From the NCBI GenBank assembly GCA_016192545.1, contig JACPTX010000016.1:1-47428 (forward strand): DNA of 47,428 bases, in the 5' to 3' direction. This DNA comes from Candidatus Omnitrophota bacterium (lineage in GTDB: Bacteria > Omnitrophota > Gorgyraeia > Aquiviventales > Aquiviventaceae). Of the stretch, positions 40,763 through 47,029 are shown in pieces (position 1 is the first letter of the stretch; every line of letters starts with the position of its first letter). The position numbers and the translations under genes are program-made. The notes beneath the pieces are model-generated. The model made no database searches and was not told the DNA's origin. It saw only the letters and a list, made by a program, of their open reading frames with translations.

Positions 40763-41671
40763 ATGAGTCTAGAGCCGTTGTCCGAGCAACGAATTCGTGC
40801 CGCTGCCTTCCAGTGGCTTGCTAACCAGTGCAGTCTGCGCGGTAGCGAGGTGCTCCCTATCGATGTTTTGCGAGTGGGGTTCACCATTGATGGGAGATTG
40901 GTTCCTCTCATGGGTCCTCAGGGAATTTTCAAACCCAGAGTACTGTCGCTACCCCTCTCAATTACGACCGCACCAGAAGGACCCTACGATGACGTGTTTG
41001 AGTCATCTGGACTGCTCCTATACCGTTACCGAGGAACCGACCCGCAGCATCGTGACAATGTCGGCCTGCGGACGGCCATGAAACAACAGGTTCCACTTAT
41101 TTATCTACACGGCGTTGCAAGAGGAAGGTATTTGGTTGCTTGGCCTGTGTTTATTGTTGGCGATAACCCAAAATCACTGACATTTACTGTTGCTGTTGAC
41201 TCGCCTGGCGAGCAATTGGATGACATTTCAGCGACTGCCGATGGTCGCAGGGCGTACATTACTGCAATGGTTAAGAAGCGAGTTCACCAGCAACGTTTTC
41301 GCGAACGTGTTTTGGCGGCTTATGAAGAACAATGTGCTTGTTGCAGGTTGAGACAGTTGGCCCTTCTCGAGGCAGCCCATATCATCCCGGATACTGAACC
41401 CACTGGAGAGCCCATCATCTCCAACGGCATCAGCTTGTGCTGTCTTCACCACGCTGCGTACGACGGTCTCATAATTGGGATATCCCCAGATTTTAGAATA
41501 ACTGTCGATCGTAGAGTACTTAAGGAGTCAGATGGACCAATGTTGCGCCATGGATTACAAGGCTTAAATGGACAGGGGCTCATCCTGCCTAAGAGGAAGG
41601 CACTCTGGCCGGATCGTAATCGGTTAGCCTATCGTTATCAACTATTCCAGGAAAATCTTGGACGGTTCTGA
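40763..41671 (+). CDS. HNH endonuclease with putative modified-DNA-sensing N-domain
   Basis: The 302-aa protein has a C-terminal HNH_2-type nuclease: CACCRLRQLALLEAAHIIPD (Cys pair, His), NGISLCCLHHAAYDG. The N-terminal part (FKPRVLSLPLSITTAPEGPYDD, YRYRGTDPQHRDNVGLRTAM, PVFIVGD) is shared by a group of putative restriction nucleases, and I infer a role in recognising DNA or a modification. ATG 40763 is chosen; a GTG at 40748 is possible. It sits between the fusion ATPase and the DpnI homologue. Confidence 0.85.
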   Translation: MSLEPLSEQRIRAAAFQWLANQCSLRGSEVLPIDVLRVGFTIDGRLVPLMGPQGIFKPRVLSLPLSITTAPEGPYDDVFESSGLLLYRYRGTDPQHRDNVGLRTAMKQQVPLIYLHGVARGRYLVAWPVFIVGDNPKSLTFTVAVDSPGEQLDDISATADGRRAYITAMVKKRVHQQRFRERVLAAYEEQCACCRLRQLALLEAAHIIPDTEPTGEPIISNGISLCCLHHAAYDGLIIGISPDFRITVDRRVLKESDGPMLRHGLQGLNGQGLILPKRKALWPDRNRLAYRYQLFQENLGRF

Positions 41672-41763
41672 TTGCCTGTGAGATTAGGGTTGGCCAGAAT
41701 AGCTCCGCGTAGCTGGTTTTGCCTAGCAGAGTTGGAGCGCCTTCTTAGGGAAGAAAGGAAAAA

Positions 41764-42537
41764 CTGGATCTCCATTTCGACCTTGGCATAGCTAGTGGCT
41801 ACAAAAGCCCTTCCCAAAAAGCAAGGGTTCTGACAGAAGACTGGGCAGAGAGAAATCTTTACTGCCCGGCTTGCCTAGACGCTCATCTGAAGCGTCGCCA
41901 AGATAACACCAAAATTTACGATTTCCTCTGTGCCAGATGCCAGGAATCCTTTCAGTTGAAAAGTCAGCAAAAACCCATCGGCACAAAGATCCTGGACTCC
42001 GCATATCGACCGATGGTGCAAGCTGTCAGAAAGAACCGCGCTCCGAACTTCTTCCTGCTCCACTATGACCCCTTGCGCTTATTCGTGCAAAATCTCCTCC
42101 TCATCCCGCGCTATTTCATTTCGGCCTCATGCATTGAAGCAAGACACCCCTTAAGCGTAACTGCCAGGCGGGCTGGTTATGTGGGTTGTCTGATTAACCT
42201 CAGCCAGGTCCCTGAACAGGGGCGTATTTTCCTGGTGCGAGAACGGACAATCCGGCCAGCCCGTGAGGTAGGAACCCGGTACCGGCGGTTCCAATTCTTG
42301 AATAACAGGGATTGGCGGTCGCGAGGTTGGACGGCGGATGTGCTGGCGTGTCTCGACAGGCTTGGGAAACCCCAATTTGCGCTGCATGATGTGTATGCCT
42401 TTGAGGACGAGTTGAAAGCCCTTCATCCAGGGAACTTCCACACTCGCGATAAAATCAGGCAACAACTTCAAGTACTGCGAGATCATGGGATGTTAACATT
42501 CCTTGGGGGCGGTCGTTATAAGCGACCCACTGTTTAG
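41764..42537 (+). CDS. dpnI: DpnI-family methyl-directed restriction endonuclease (CTG start)
   Basis: DpnI cuts GATC when adenine is methylated. The frame opens after a TAG at 41746 and contains no ATG before the conserved N-terminus; CTG 41764 aligns with DpnI Met1 (LHFDLGIASGYKS) and has AAGGA five bases upstream. Starting there gives 257 aa (DpnI 254, from memory). Zinc Cys are in YCPAC (34, 37) and CARC (56, 59). Catalytic positions fall at the remembered DpnI numbers: Asp53, Gln64, Lys66, where DpnI has Glu64. The C-terminal winged helix (KIRQQLQVLRDHGML) is intact. Confidence 0.9.
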   Translation: MDLHFDLGIASGYKSPSQKARVLTEDWAERNLYCPACLDAHLKRRQDNTKIYDFLCARCQESFQLKSQQKPIGTKILDSAYRPMVQAVRKNRAPNFFLLHYDPLRLFVQNLLLIPRYFISASCIEARHPLSVTARRAGYVGCLINLSQVPEQGRIFLVRERTIRPAREVGTRYRRFQFLNNRDWRSRGWTADVLACLDRLGKPQFALHDVYAFEDELKALHPGNFHTRDKIRQQLQVLRDHGMLTFLGGGRYKRPTV

Positions 42538-42558
42538 CGAACTGCGAAGGAGGGTGAT

Positions 42559-42756
42559 ATGAGTCCAGTACACAAAAGGTTCCCATCCTGCAGTTGCGCT
42601 CAGCACGATGACGTGATTCTGAAAAGGAAAGATGTTCAGAGAATTCTCACTTATCTGTTGCGGGATGAAGAAAAGCATTACGTAGAGTTAGAAAAACCGA
42701 GCCAACATATTTTCAGGACATTACGGAAAATTCAACAGGCCGTTGAGATCCAATGA
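42559..42756 (+). CDS. Small Cys-containing protein after dpnI
   Basis: The 65-aa protein has a strong Shine-Dalgarno site (GAAGGAGGGTG) eight bases before the ATG. It begins MSPVHKRFPSCSCAQHDDV (C-S-C) and is otherwise charged and helical (ILTYLLRDEEKHYVELEK). No family is recognised. Position 21 bases after the DpnI homologue suggests co-expression; a second small gene (dpnD) also follows dpnC in the pneumococcal DpnI locus, but no similarity is claimed. Confidence 0.72.
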   Translation: MSPVHKRFPSCSCAQHDDVILKRKDVQRILTYLLRDEEKHYVELEKPSQHIFRTLRKIQQAVEIQ

Positions 42757-42833
42757 GACTCATGGTCAAGGTCATGTCTTGGAAAATCGGGGACGGGTCT
42801 GATTGTTGAGGGGTGAAGGTGTAAGGAGGCATG

Positions 42834-43121
42834 ATGGCGACAACTCAAACGGATGCACGAATCAAGATCGAGCGACCGAGCGAGAAGAAGCTGAAGGCGC
42901 TGGGCGTCAAGCGCTGGCCGATCTGGACGAAGGAGCCGTCCACATTTGACTGGGAGTACGATGAGCAGGAGACCTGCTACTTTCTGGAAGGCGAGGTGAC
43001 GGTGAAGACCGACCAGGGCAGCGTGCGCCTCGGACCGGGAGATCTGGTGACGTTCCCGAAGGGGCTGGCCTGCACCTGGCACGTCGCCAAGCCGGTCCGC
43101 AAGCACTACCGCTTCGGCTGA
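42834..43121 (+). CDS. Small cupin-domain protein
   Basis: The 95-aa single-domain cupin reads KRWPIWTKEPSTFDWEYDEQETCYFLEGEVTV, GPGDLVTFPKGLACTWHV. It matches the EutQ/DUF861-type cupin group found in many genomes, with no certain reaction. AAGGAGG precedes two possible ATG codons (42831, 42834). Codon use and G+C are like the main chromosome again, so the right edge of the A+T-rich island lies just before it (about 42760-42830). Confidence 0.88.
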   Translation: MATTQTDARIKIERPSEKKLKALGVKRWPIWTKEPSTFDWEYDEQETCYFLEGEVTVKTDQGSVRLGPGDLVTFPKGLACTWHVAKPVRKHYRFG

Positions 43122-43126
43122 ACGTG

Positions 43127-43161
43127 ACGTCGTTCTCCCTGTAACGCCAGATGTTGCAGGG
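43127..43161. repeat. Direct repeat D, copy 1 (hairpin)
   Basis: ACGTCGTTCTCCCTGTAACG, then CCAGATGTTGCAGGG. CCCTG and CAGGG form a hairpin. The same unit (one base different) is at 44300-44334. This copy follows the cupin stop. Confidence 0.85.
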
Positions 43162-43180
43162 AAGTGAAAGAGCAAAGCGA

Positions 43181-43225
43181 AGACCGGGGACAGGCACCGC
43201 CTTCGGCGGAGCCAGTCCCCAGTCT
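43181..43225. repeat. Long hairpin upstream of the alpha/beta hydrolase
   Basis: A 21-bp stem with three mismatches (43181-43201 with 43205-43225) is closed by TTC: GGGGACAGGCACCGCC-TTC-GGCGGAGCCAGTCCCC in its core. It leads directly to the hydrolase gene. Confidence 0.85.
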
Positions 43226-43241
43226 GGAACGCGAGGCAAGC

Positions 43242-43988
43242 ATGGGCCTTGAGACGCAGACCATCGTGACGTCCGACCGCGTGCGGATCTCGCTGGCCCA
43301 CTCTCATCACGGAGCGCGCCAGACGGCCCTCATCATCTGCCCGGGGTTTTTTCAGAGCAAGGAGACCCCCACCTTCCGGCGCCTGGCTCAGGCGCTCGCC
43401 AGGGAGCATGACGTCATCGCCATGGACTTTCGAGGCCACGGCCGCTCGAGGGGGTGGTACACCTTTTCCGCCCGGGAGAGTCTGGATCTCGAGGCGGTGC
43501 TGCGGTGGGCTCGGCAGCGGTACGAGCGGATCGGGCTCATCGGGTTCTCCTTGGGCGCGGCGATTCTGATCGAGACCGTCAGCCGGGTTCGTGAGGGCGT
43601 GCAGAGCCTGATCGCCGTCAGTGCGCCGTGCGCCTTCGACGCGATTGCGATGCGATGGTGGACCCCGCAAGCCATGCGGACCGGCCTTCAAGGGCTTGAG
43701 CCTGGCTCCGGATGCCGCCCGGGCCCGCCGTGGCTGCCGAAACCCGCCCCGCTGGCCTGCGTGCCGCGCCTGGCCCCGATGCCGATTCTCTTCATCCACG
43801 GCGCCCGCGATGCGATCGTCGGGGTGGAGCACAGCCGGCGCCTCTACGCGGCGGCCGCGGAGCCCAAGCGGCTTGAGATTCTCGAGGGCGGCAGCCACGC
43901 CGAGGCGCTCTTCCGGGATGACGCGGAGGGGTTTTGTCGTCTCGTCAGCCGGTGGTGGGAGGAGACGTTTCGGATAGATAAATTCTAG
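43242..43988 (+). CDS. Alpha/beta hydrolase
   Basis: The 248-aa protein has the hydrolase triad: nucleophile in GFSLGAAI (Ser), acid in HGARDAIVG, and His in GGSHAEALF. DFRGHGRSRG is the usual oxyanion-side motif. Such enzymes are esterases, lipases or acyl-peptidases; the substrate is not predictable. ATG 43242 is used because upstream in-frame sequence is only the hairpin repeat. GCGAGGCAAG precedes it. Confidence 0.87.
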   Translation: MGLETQTIVTSDRVRISLAHSHHGARQTALIICPGFFQSKETPTFRRLAQALAREHDVIAMDFRGHGRSRGWYTFSARESLDLEAVLRWARQRYERIGLIGFSLGAAILIETVSRVREGVQSLIAVSAPCAFDAIAMRWWTPQAMRTGLQGLEPGSGCRPGPPWLPKPAPLACVPRLAPMPILFIHGARDAIVGVEHSRRLYAAAAEPKRLEILEGGSHAEALFRDDAEGFCRLVSRWWEETFRIDKF

Positions 43989-44014
43989 AAAACAGGTACC
44001 GGTTCTGGTTTTTC
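43988..44014. repeat. Repeat E (GAAAACAGGTACCGG), copy 1
   Basis: GAAAACAGGTACCGGTTCTG followed by GTTTTTC; identical core at 44337 and 44496. It begins at the last base of the hydrolase stop codon. Confidence 0.88.
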
Positions 44015-44059
44015 ACGCGCCAGGCGAGGTTAGAACGTCTTCGAACACAGGAGGGATGG

Positions 44060-44317
44060 ATGAGTGAGGAGCAAGAAACGGTGGCACCGCAGGGGGAGAC
44101 GAAGGAGCAGAAGTTCCAGCGGCTGGCGACCAAGCGCACGCAGGCGGCTCTGAAGAAGATCCAACTGCTGTGCAACCTGAGCGGCTCCAGCTACGCCTAC
44201 ACCCCGGAGCAGGCGGCCAAGATCGTGGGCGCCCTGCGGGCGGCGGTGGATGCGGTGGAGGCCAAGTTCAGCCGGGTCCGCGGCAGCAAGGCCGGCGAAA
44301 CGTCGTTCTCCCTGTAA
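44060..44317 (+). CDS. Small protein of unknown function (85 aa)
   Basis: A strong ribosome-binding site (AGGAGGGATGG) precedes the ATG. The sequence (MSEEQETVAPQGETKEQKFQ, KKIQLLCNLSGSSYAYTPEQ, ALRAAVDAVEAKFSRV) is mostly helical and hydrophilic. It resembles short proteins annotated only as hypothetical. The last three codons and stop are part of repeat D copy 2 (44300-44334). Confidence 0.7.
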   Translation: MSEEQETVAPQGETKEQKFQRLATKRTQAALKKIQLLCNLSGSSYAYTPEQAAKIVGALRAAVDAVEAKFSRVRGSKAGETSFSL

Positions 44318-44334
44318 CGCCAGATTTTGCAGGG
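44300..44334. repeat. Direct repeat D, copy 2
   Basis: ACGTCGTTCTCCCTGTAACG, then CCAGATTTTGCAGGG. It supplies the stop codon TAA (44315-44317) of the 85-aa protein and can form the CCCTG/CAGGG hairpin. Confidence 0.87.
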
Positions 44335-44336
44335 AA

Positions 44337-44366
44337 GGGAAAACAGGTACCGGTTCTGGTTTTTCC
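44337..44366. repeat. Repeat E, copy 2
   Basis: GGGAAAACAGGTACCGGTTC followed by TGGTTTTTCC. It is identical to copy 3 at 44496-44525 over 30 bases. Confidence 0.9.
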
Positions 44367-44374
44367 AAATGGTC

Positions 44375-44474
44375 CCCCCGCTGTTTTGCTGTGCCCCGTG
44401 AAATGCGAAGCATTTCCGGGACTCAGTCCTGGAAATCGCTCCGCGATTTCTCAGGGCAAAACAAGCCGCGGGGG
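44375..44474. repeat. Outer-stem/two-hairpin element, copy D
   Basis: Outer pairs CCCCCGC/GCGGGGG (44375-44381, 44468-44474) and GTTTTGC/GCAAAAC (44383-44389, 44456-44462). Inside are GAAATGC-GAA-GCATTTC (44400-44416) and GAAATCGC-TCC-GCGATTTC (44432-44450). Same layout as copies A-C but different sequence, and here not between two tightly spaced genes. Confidence 0.78.
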
Positions 44475-44495
44475 CTGTCGCCGCCGAGCTGAGCT

Positions 44496-44525
44496 GGGAA
44501 AACAGGTACCGGTTCTGGTTTTTCC
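44496..44525. repeat. Repeat E, copy 3
   Basis: GGGAAAACAGGTACCGGTTC then TGGTTTTTCC, followed by CAAATAGTCCCGCCTAG. A degenerate relative (GGTGCCGG, then AGTCCCACCTAG) is at 46331-46367. Confidence 0.9.
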
Positions 44526-44604
44526 AAATAGTCCCGCCTAGCTGAGCTGGGTTCTACGGCGCGGCCTGGGGTTCAACTGGCACAGTTGGAACGCGAGGCA
44601 AGAG

Positions 44605-44633
44605 TTGACAGTACATCAAAAATAGTGTATTCT
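44605..44633 (+). promoter_or_regulatory. Promoter of the solitary HTH gene
   Basis: TTGACA (44605-44610), 17-bp spacer, TATTCT (44628-44633). This is the best-matching sigma-70-type promoter in this part of the window. Confidence 0.72.
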
Positions 44634-44656
44634 TCGAGGGTAACAGGGTGGATGCG

Positions 44657-44941
44657 ATGGCGAACGCGCGGCGATTTCGTGACTATCTCAAGGAACAACT
44701 CAAGGATCCCGCCTTCCGGAAGGCCTACGAGGAAGAAGGTCTCTTTGTGGAGCTGGCCGTCCAGATCGCCCACCTCAGACAGCGCAAGGGCGTTACGCAG
44801 CGGCAGCTCGCCAAGCGGCTCCACACCTCCCAACAAACGATCTCACGTCTGGAAAGCCCTCGCAATGGGAGTCTGTCCCTGCGGACCCTCATCCGGATTG
44901 CCCACGCCCTCGGCAAAGAACTCAAGGTCCAGTTCGTCTAG
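44657..44941 (+). CDS. XRE-family helix-turn-helix protein (antitoxin-like)
   Basis: The 94-aa protein has an N-terminal helical part (RRFRDYLKEQLKDPAFRKAY) typical of antitoxins and a C-terminal HTH (RKGVTQRQLAKRLHTSQQTI, SLRTLIRIAHALGKEL). It resembles HigA2/RelB-associated XRE antitoxins, but no toxin gene is adjacent, so it may be an orphan antitoxin or a regulator. ATG 44657 is preferred to GTG 44648. Confidence 0.82.
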   Translation: MANARRFRDYLKEQLKDPAFRKAYEEEGLFVELAVQIAHLRQRKGVTQRQLAKRLHTSQQTISRLESPRNGSLSLRTLIRIAHALGKELKVQFV

Positions 44942-44989
44942 CGGCCATCTCCAGGTGTACCGTTACCCACCGAGCTCGCTGGGAAGACC

Positions 44990-45661
44990 GTGACCAAGCT
45001 CGCGAGGCAAGCCCTGCTGAGTTTACTGGCATCGAAGCCGTTCCAGAGACGGTTTGCCAGGTTCATCGTCCATCCTGTGAGTCTCCTGGCCATCGCGACG
45101 GTGTTCGCGACCATTGCCGGGGTGTGGCTGACGAACTACTACCAGGAGCGGGCCTGGGTCAGGGAGAAGCGGTTTGAGACGTTCCGGCAGGGGTACCGCG
45201 AGGCGCTTGAGCTGGTCGATGAGCTGTCCGAGCTCATGAGCCGGCGGTTCTTCGGGCTGAACCGCGTGGTGTGGGTGGCGAAGGGGACGGGGACCGGAGA
45301 GCTGGACCAGGTGTGGGACGAGTACTATGAGTCGGTGGTGGAATGGAACTCCAAGTTCCTGGTGTACAGGAGCCGGTTGACCCGCTCCATCGAGCCGGTG
45401 GCGGGGGTGGCGTTCGCCGCCTCCCCGGAGACTGCGCTGGATGGGGAGCCAGGGGGAGTGAAGAGCATCCATGGCTACTTCTTCACCACCCACCAGGATG
45501 TGAGGAAGCTGGTGGACTGCGTACGGCAGCGCTGTTCGGATGAGGACAAAGCGGCTGCGCTGAGCCAAGCGGAGCGCTCCCTGGAGGTTCTCGGGGTGGC
45601 GATTGAGAGCTTCATCGAAACCTGCCTGGACCGGATCCACGAGCACGCCAGCCAGTCCTGA
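44990..45661 (+). CDS. Hypothetical single-pass membrane protein
   Basis: The 223-aa protein has one membrane segment at about residues 26-48 (HPVSLLAIATVFATIAGVWL) followed by a soluble helical domain (residues 50-220) rich in charged residues. No family is recognised. The GTG start at 44990 gives a basic N-terminus before the membrane helix. It lies between an orphan HTH gene and a toxin-antitoxin pair, an accessory setting. Confidence 0.68.
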   Translation: MTKLARQALLSLLASKPFQRRFARFIVHPVSLLAIATVFATIAGVWLTNYYQERAWVREKRFETFRQGYREALELVDELSELMSRRFFGLNRVVWVAKGTGTGELDQVWDEYYESVVEWNSKFLVYRSRLTRSIEPVAGVAFAASPETALDGEPGGVKSIHGYFFTTHQDVRKLVDCVRQRCSDEDKAAALSQAERSLEVLGVAIESFIETCLDRIHEHASQS

Positions 45662-45701
45662 TTGGAACGCCTCCCCGGATGACCTCTTCGGCCTGACGCT
45701 C

Positions 45702-45730
45702 TTGCACAGTATACGTTCATATGGTAAAAT
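45702..45730 (+). promoter_or_regulatory. Promoter of the higBA-type operon
   Basis: TTGCAC (45702-45707), 17-bp spacer, TAAAAT (45725-45730). The ATG is 12 bases past the -10 box, so the leader is only about 5 bases. GTATAC and CATATG palindromes lie in the spacer and may be HigA operator parts. Confidence 0.7.
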
Positions 45731-45742
45731 TACCAGTAGCCG

Positions 45743-46033
45743 ATGATCCTTGAATTTGGTGACCAGGCGACGGCCGATATCTTCCACGGCGAGAATACGA
45801 AAGCCGCCCGACGCATTCCGCCGGTCATCTGGAGGGTGGCGAGTCGGAAGCTGGATCTGCTCAATGCCGCCCACGAACTCCATGATTTAATGGTGCCGCC
45901 AGGGAATTGCTTGGAAGCTTTACGCGGCAAGTTGGCCGGCTTTCACAGCATTCGGATCAACGATCAATTTCGGATCATGTTCATCTGGGTGGATGGCAAT
46001 GCCAAAGACGTGCAGATTACCGACTACCATTAA
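45743..46033 (+). CDS. higB: HigB/RelE-type toxin
   Basis: The 96-aa protein matches HigB-1 plasmid-maintenance killer proteins: ARRIPPVIWRVASRKLDLLN, LMVPPGNCLEALRGKLAGFH, and SIRINDQFRIMFIW near the C-terminus, with basic catalytic-type residues. These toxins cut mRNA in the ribosome. Order toxin then antitoxin, with 18 bases between, is the HigBA order (reverse of most type II systems). Confidence 0.92.
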   Translation: MILEFGDQATADIFHGENTKAARRIPPVIWRVASRKLDLLNAAHELHDLMVPPGNCLEALRGKLAGFHSIRINDQFRIMFIWVDGNAKDVQITDYH

Positions 46034-46051
46034 CTACGAAGGGAGGCGCCG

Positions 46052-46330
46052 ATGATTCCCGCGCATCGAAAACCCACGCATCCTGGCGAGATTCTGCTGG
46101 AGGAGTTTCTTGAACCGATGGGGCTGACGCAGTTGGAGCTGGCCCACCGCATGGGCGTGCCCGTGCAGCGTGTGAACACCCTGATCAACGGCAAGCGCGA
46201 CATGACGGCGGAGACGGCCATTCTCCTGGGCCGCGTCCTCAAGACGACGCCGGAACTCTGGATGAATCTTCAGGATGCTTGCGATCTGTATGATGCGAGG
46301 GCGCGCTTGGCACACGCCGGCAGCCGTTAG
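46052..46330 (+). CDS. higA: HigA-type antitoxin (XRE family)
   Basis: The 92-aa protein starts MIPAHRKPTHPGEILLEEFL, the HigA signature, with HTH MGLTQLELAHRMGVPVQRVN and NGKRDMTAETAILLGRVL. It neutralises HigB and represses the operon. GGGAGG precedes the ATG. Both genes look intact. Confidence 0.94.
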   Translation: MIPAHRKPTHPGEILLEEFLEPMGLTQLELAHRMGVPVQRVNTLINGKRDMTAETAILLGRVLKTTPELWMNLQDACDLYDARARLAHAGSR

Positions 46331-46395
46331 GGAAAAATCGGTGCCGGCCTAAGTAGTCCCACCTAGAGGGCCGCCTGTTAGAGGGGTTTGCCGTC

Positions 46396-46941
46396 GTGCT
46401 CTTGAACGCGCTGCGCGAACAGGCGACCCTCCGCTGGGAGCTGCAGCGCTGGAACCCGGAGAAGGAACTCGGCGAGACGGCATCACGGCGCCTCACCGGC
46501 TTGTTGGCAGTCAGTTACCTGCTGTTTCGGTTGTTCGGTCTGGAGCCGGAGCTGCAAGAGCGCGTACGAAAGCTGCTTGCCAAGTGCAAGGACGGGGAGG
46601 AAACCCTCAGGAGCCTTGAGCCGCAGTTCGCCGCATCAGCCTCCGTCGCCATGAATGGTCTGCGGCTTTCAACCGACCGGTTAAAGAGCACGTTTCGGAC
46701 GTATGCCGTTGGCGCGCCTGACAGGCGCGAGGACCAGGAGAAAACGCATGAGCTGGAGTTGGAGCTCCTGTTGTCCGAGCTCTTCACGCCTCGTCAAAAG
46801 GAGCTGCTAAGAAAGCGGGCGGAGCATGCGGAGATGACCAAGACGGAGAAGGCGTATTTCTACCGAACGGTCAGCAAGCGGCTGAAGGCGCTTGCCAATG
46901 AGGAGCTCCACGCCCTCGCGCGCCGGCTGATCGGAAAGTAG
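46396..46941 (+). CDS. Hypothetical charged helical protein
   Basis: The 181-aa protein from GTG 46396 is rich in Leu, Arg and Glu. The C-terminal part (TPRQKELLRKRAEHAEMTKT, KAYFYRTVSKRLKALANEEL) resembles a motif seen in hypothetical proteins of mobile regions. No function is known. It follows higA after a short gap with a degenerate copy of repeat E. Confidence 0.62.
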   Translation: MLLNALREQATLRWELQRWNPEKELGETASRRLTGLLAVSYLLFRLFGLEPELQERVRKLLAKCKDGEETLRSLEPQFAASASVAMNGLRLSTDRLKSTFRTYAVGAPDRREDQEKTHELELELLLSELFTPRQKELLRKRAEHAEMTKTEKAYFYRTVSKRLKALANEELHALARRLIGK

Positions 46942-47029
46942 CCGGTGATGGCGTTCAGGGCGGATTTTTGGTATAACGAAGGGTGATTATTCGGGTGCGG
47001 TGTCAGATTATCTGAAGTTGGTTGCGACG

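Larger units (their letters stand above)
44318..44604. other. Repeat-rich non-coding stretch
   Basis: No convincing ORF. It holds two copies of repeat E, an outer-stem/two-hairpin element (44375-44474), and CAACTGGCACAGTTG (44574-44588), a palindrome nearly repeated upstream of the HNH gene (CAGCTGGCACAGTTGGA, 40732). TGGAACGCGAGGCAAG (44587-44602) repeats 43225-43240. Confidence 0.7.

Noticed and set aside
41956-42537. Short DpnI-like ORF starting at TTG 41956
   Set aside because: It would cut off the zinc-binding and catalytic N-terminal half that is encoded in the same open frame upstream.
35824-42760. Integration of the A+T-rich island at ssrA
   Set aside because: ssrA is a common integration site, but I saw no integrase and no copy of its 3' end at the island's far side; the island begins about 1.5 kb away.
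43164-43241. Upstream extension of the alpha/beta hydrolase
   Set aside because: The segment is a hairpin repeat, not domain sequence; ATG 43242 fits the family start.
44337-44525. Repeated 30-bp units considered as a CRISPR array
   Set aside because: Spacing between copies is irregular (about 320 and 130 bases), the intervening DNA is itself palindromic, and no cas genes are present.
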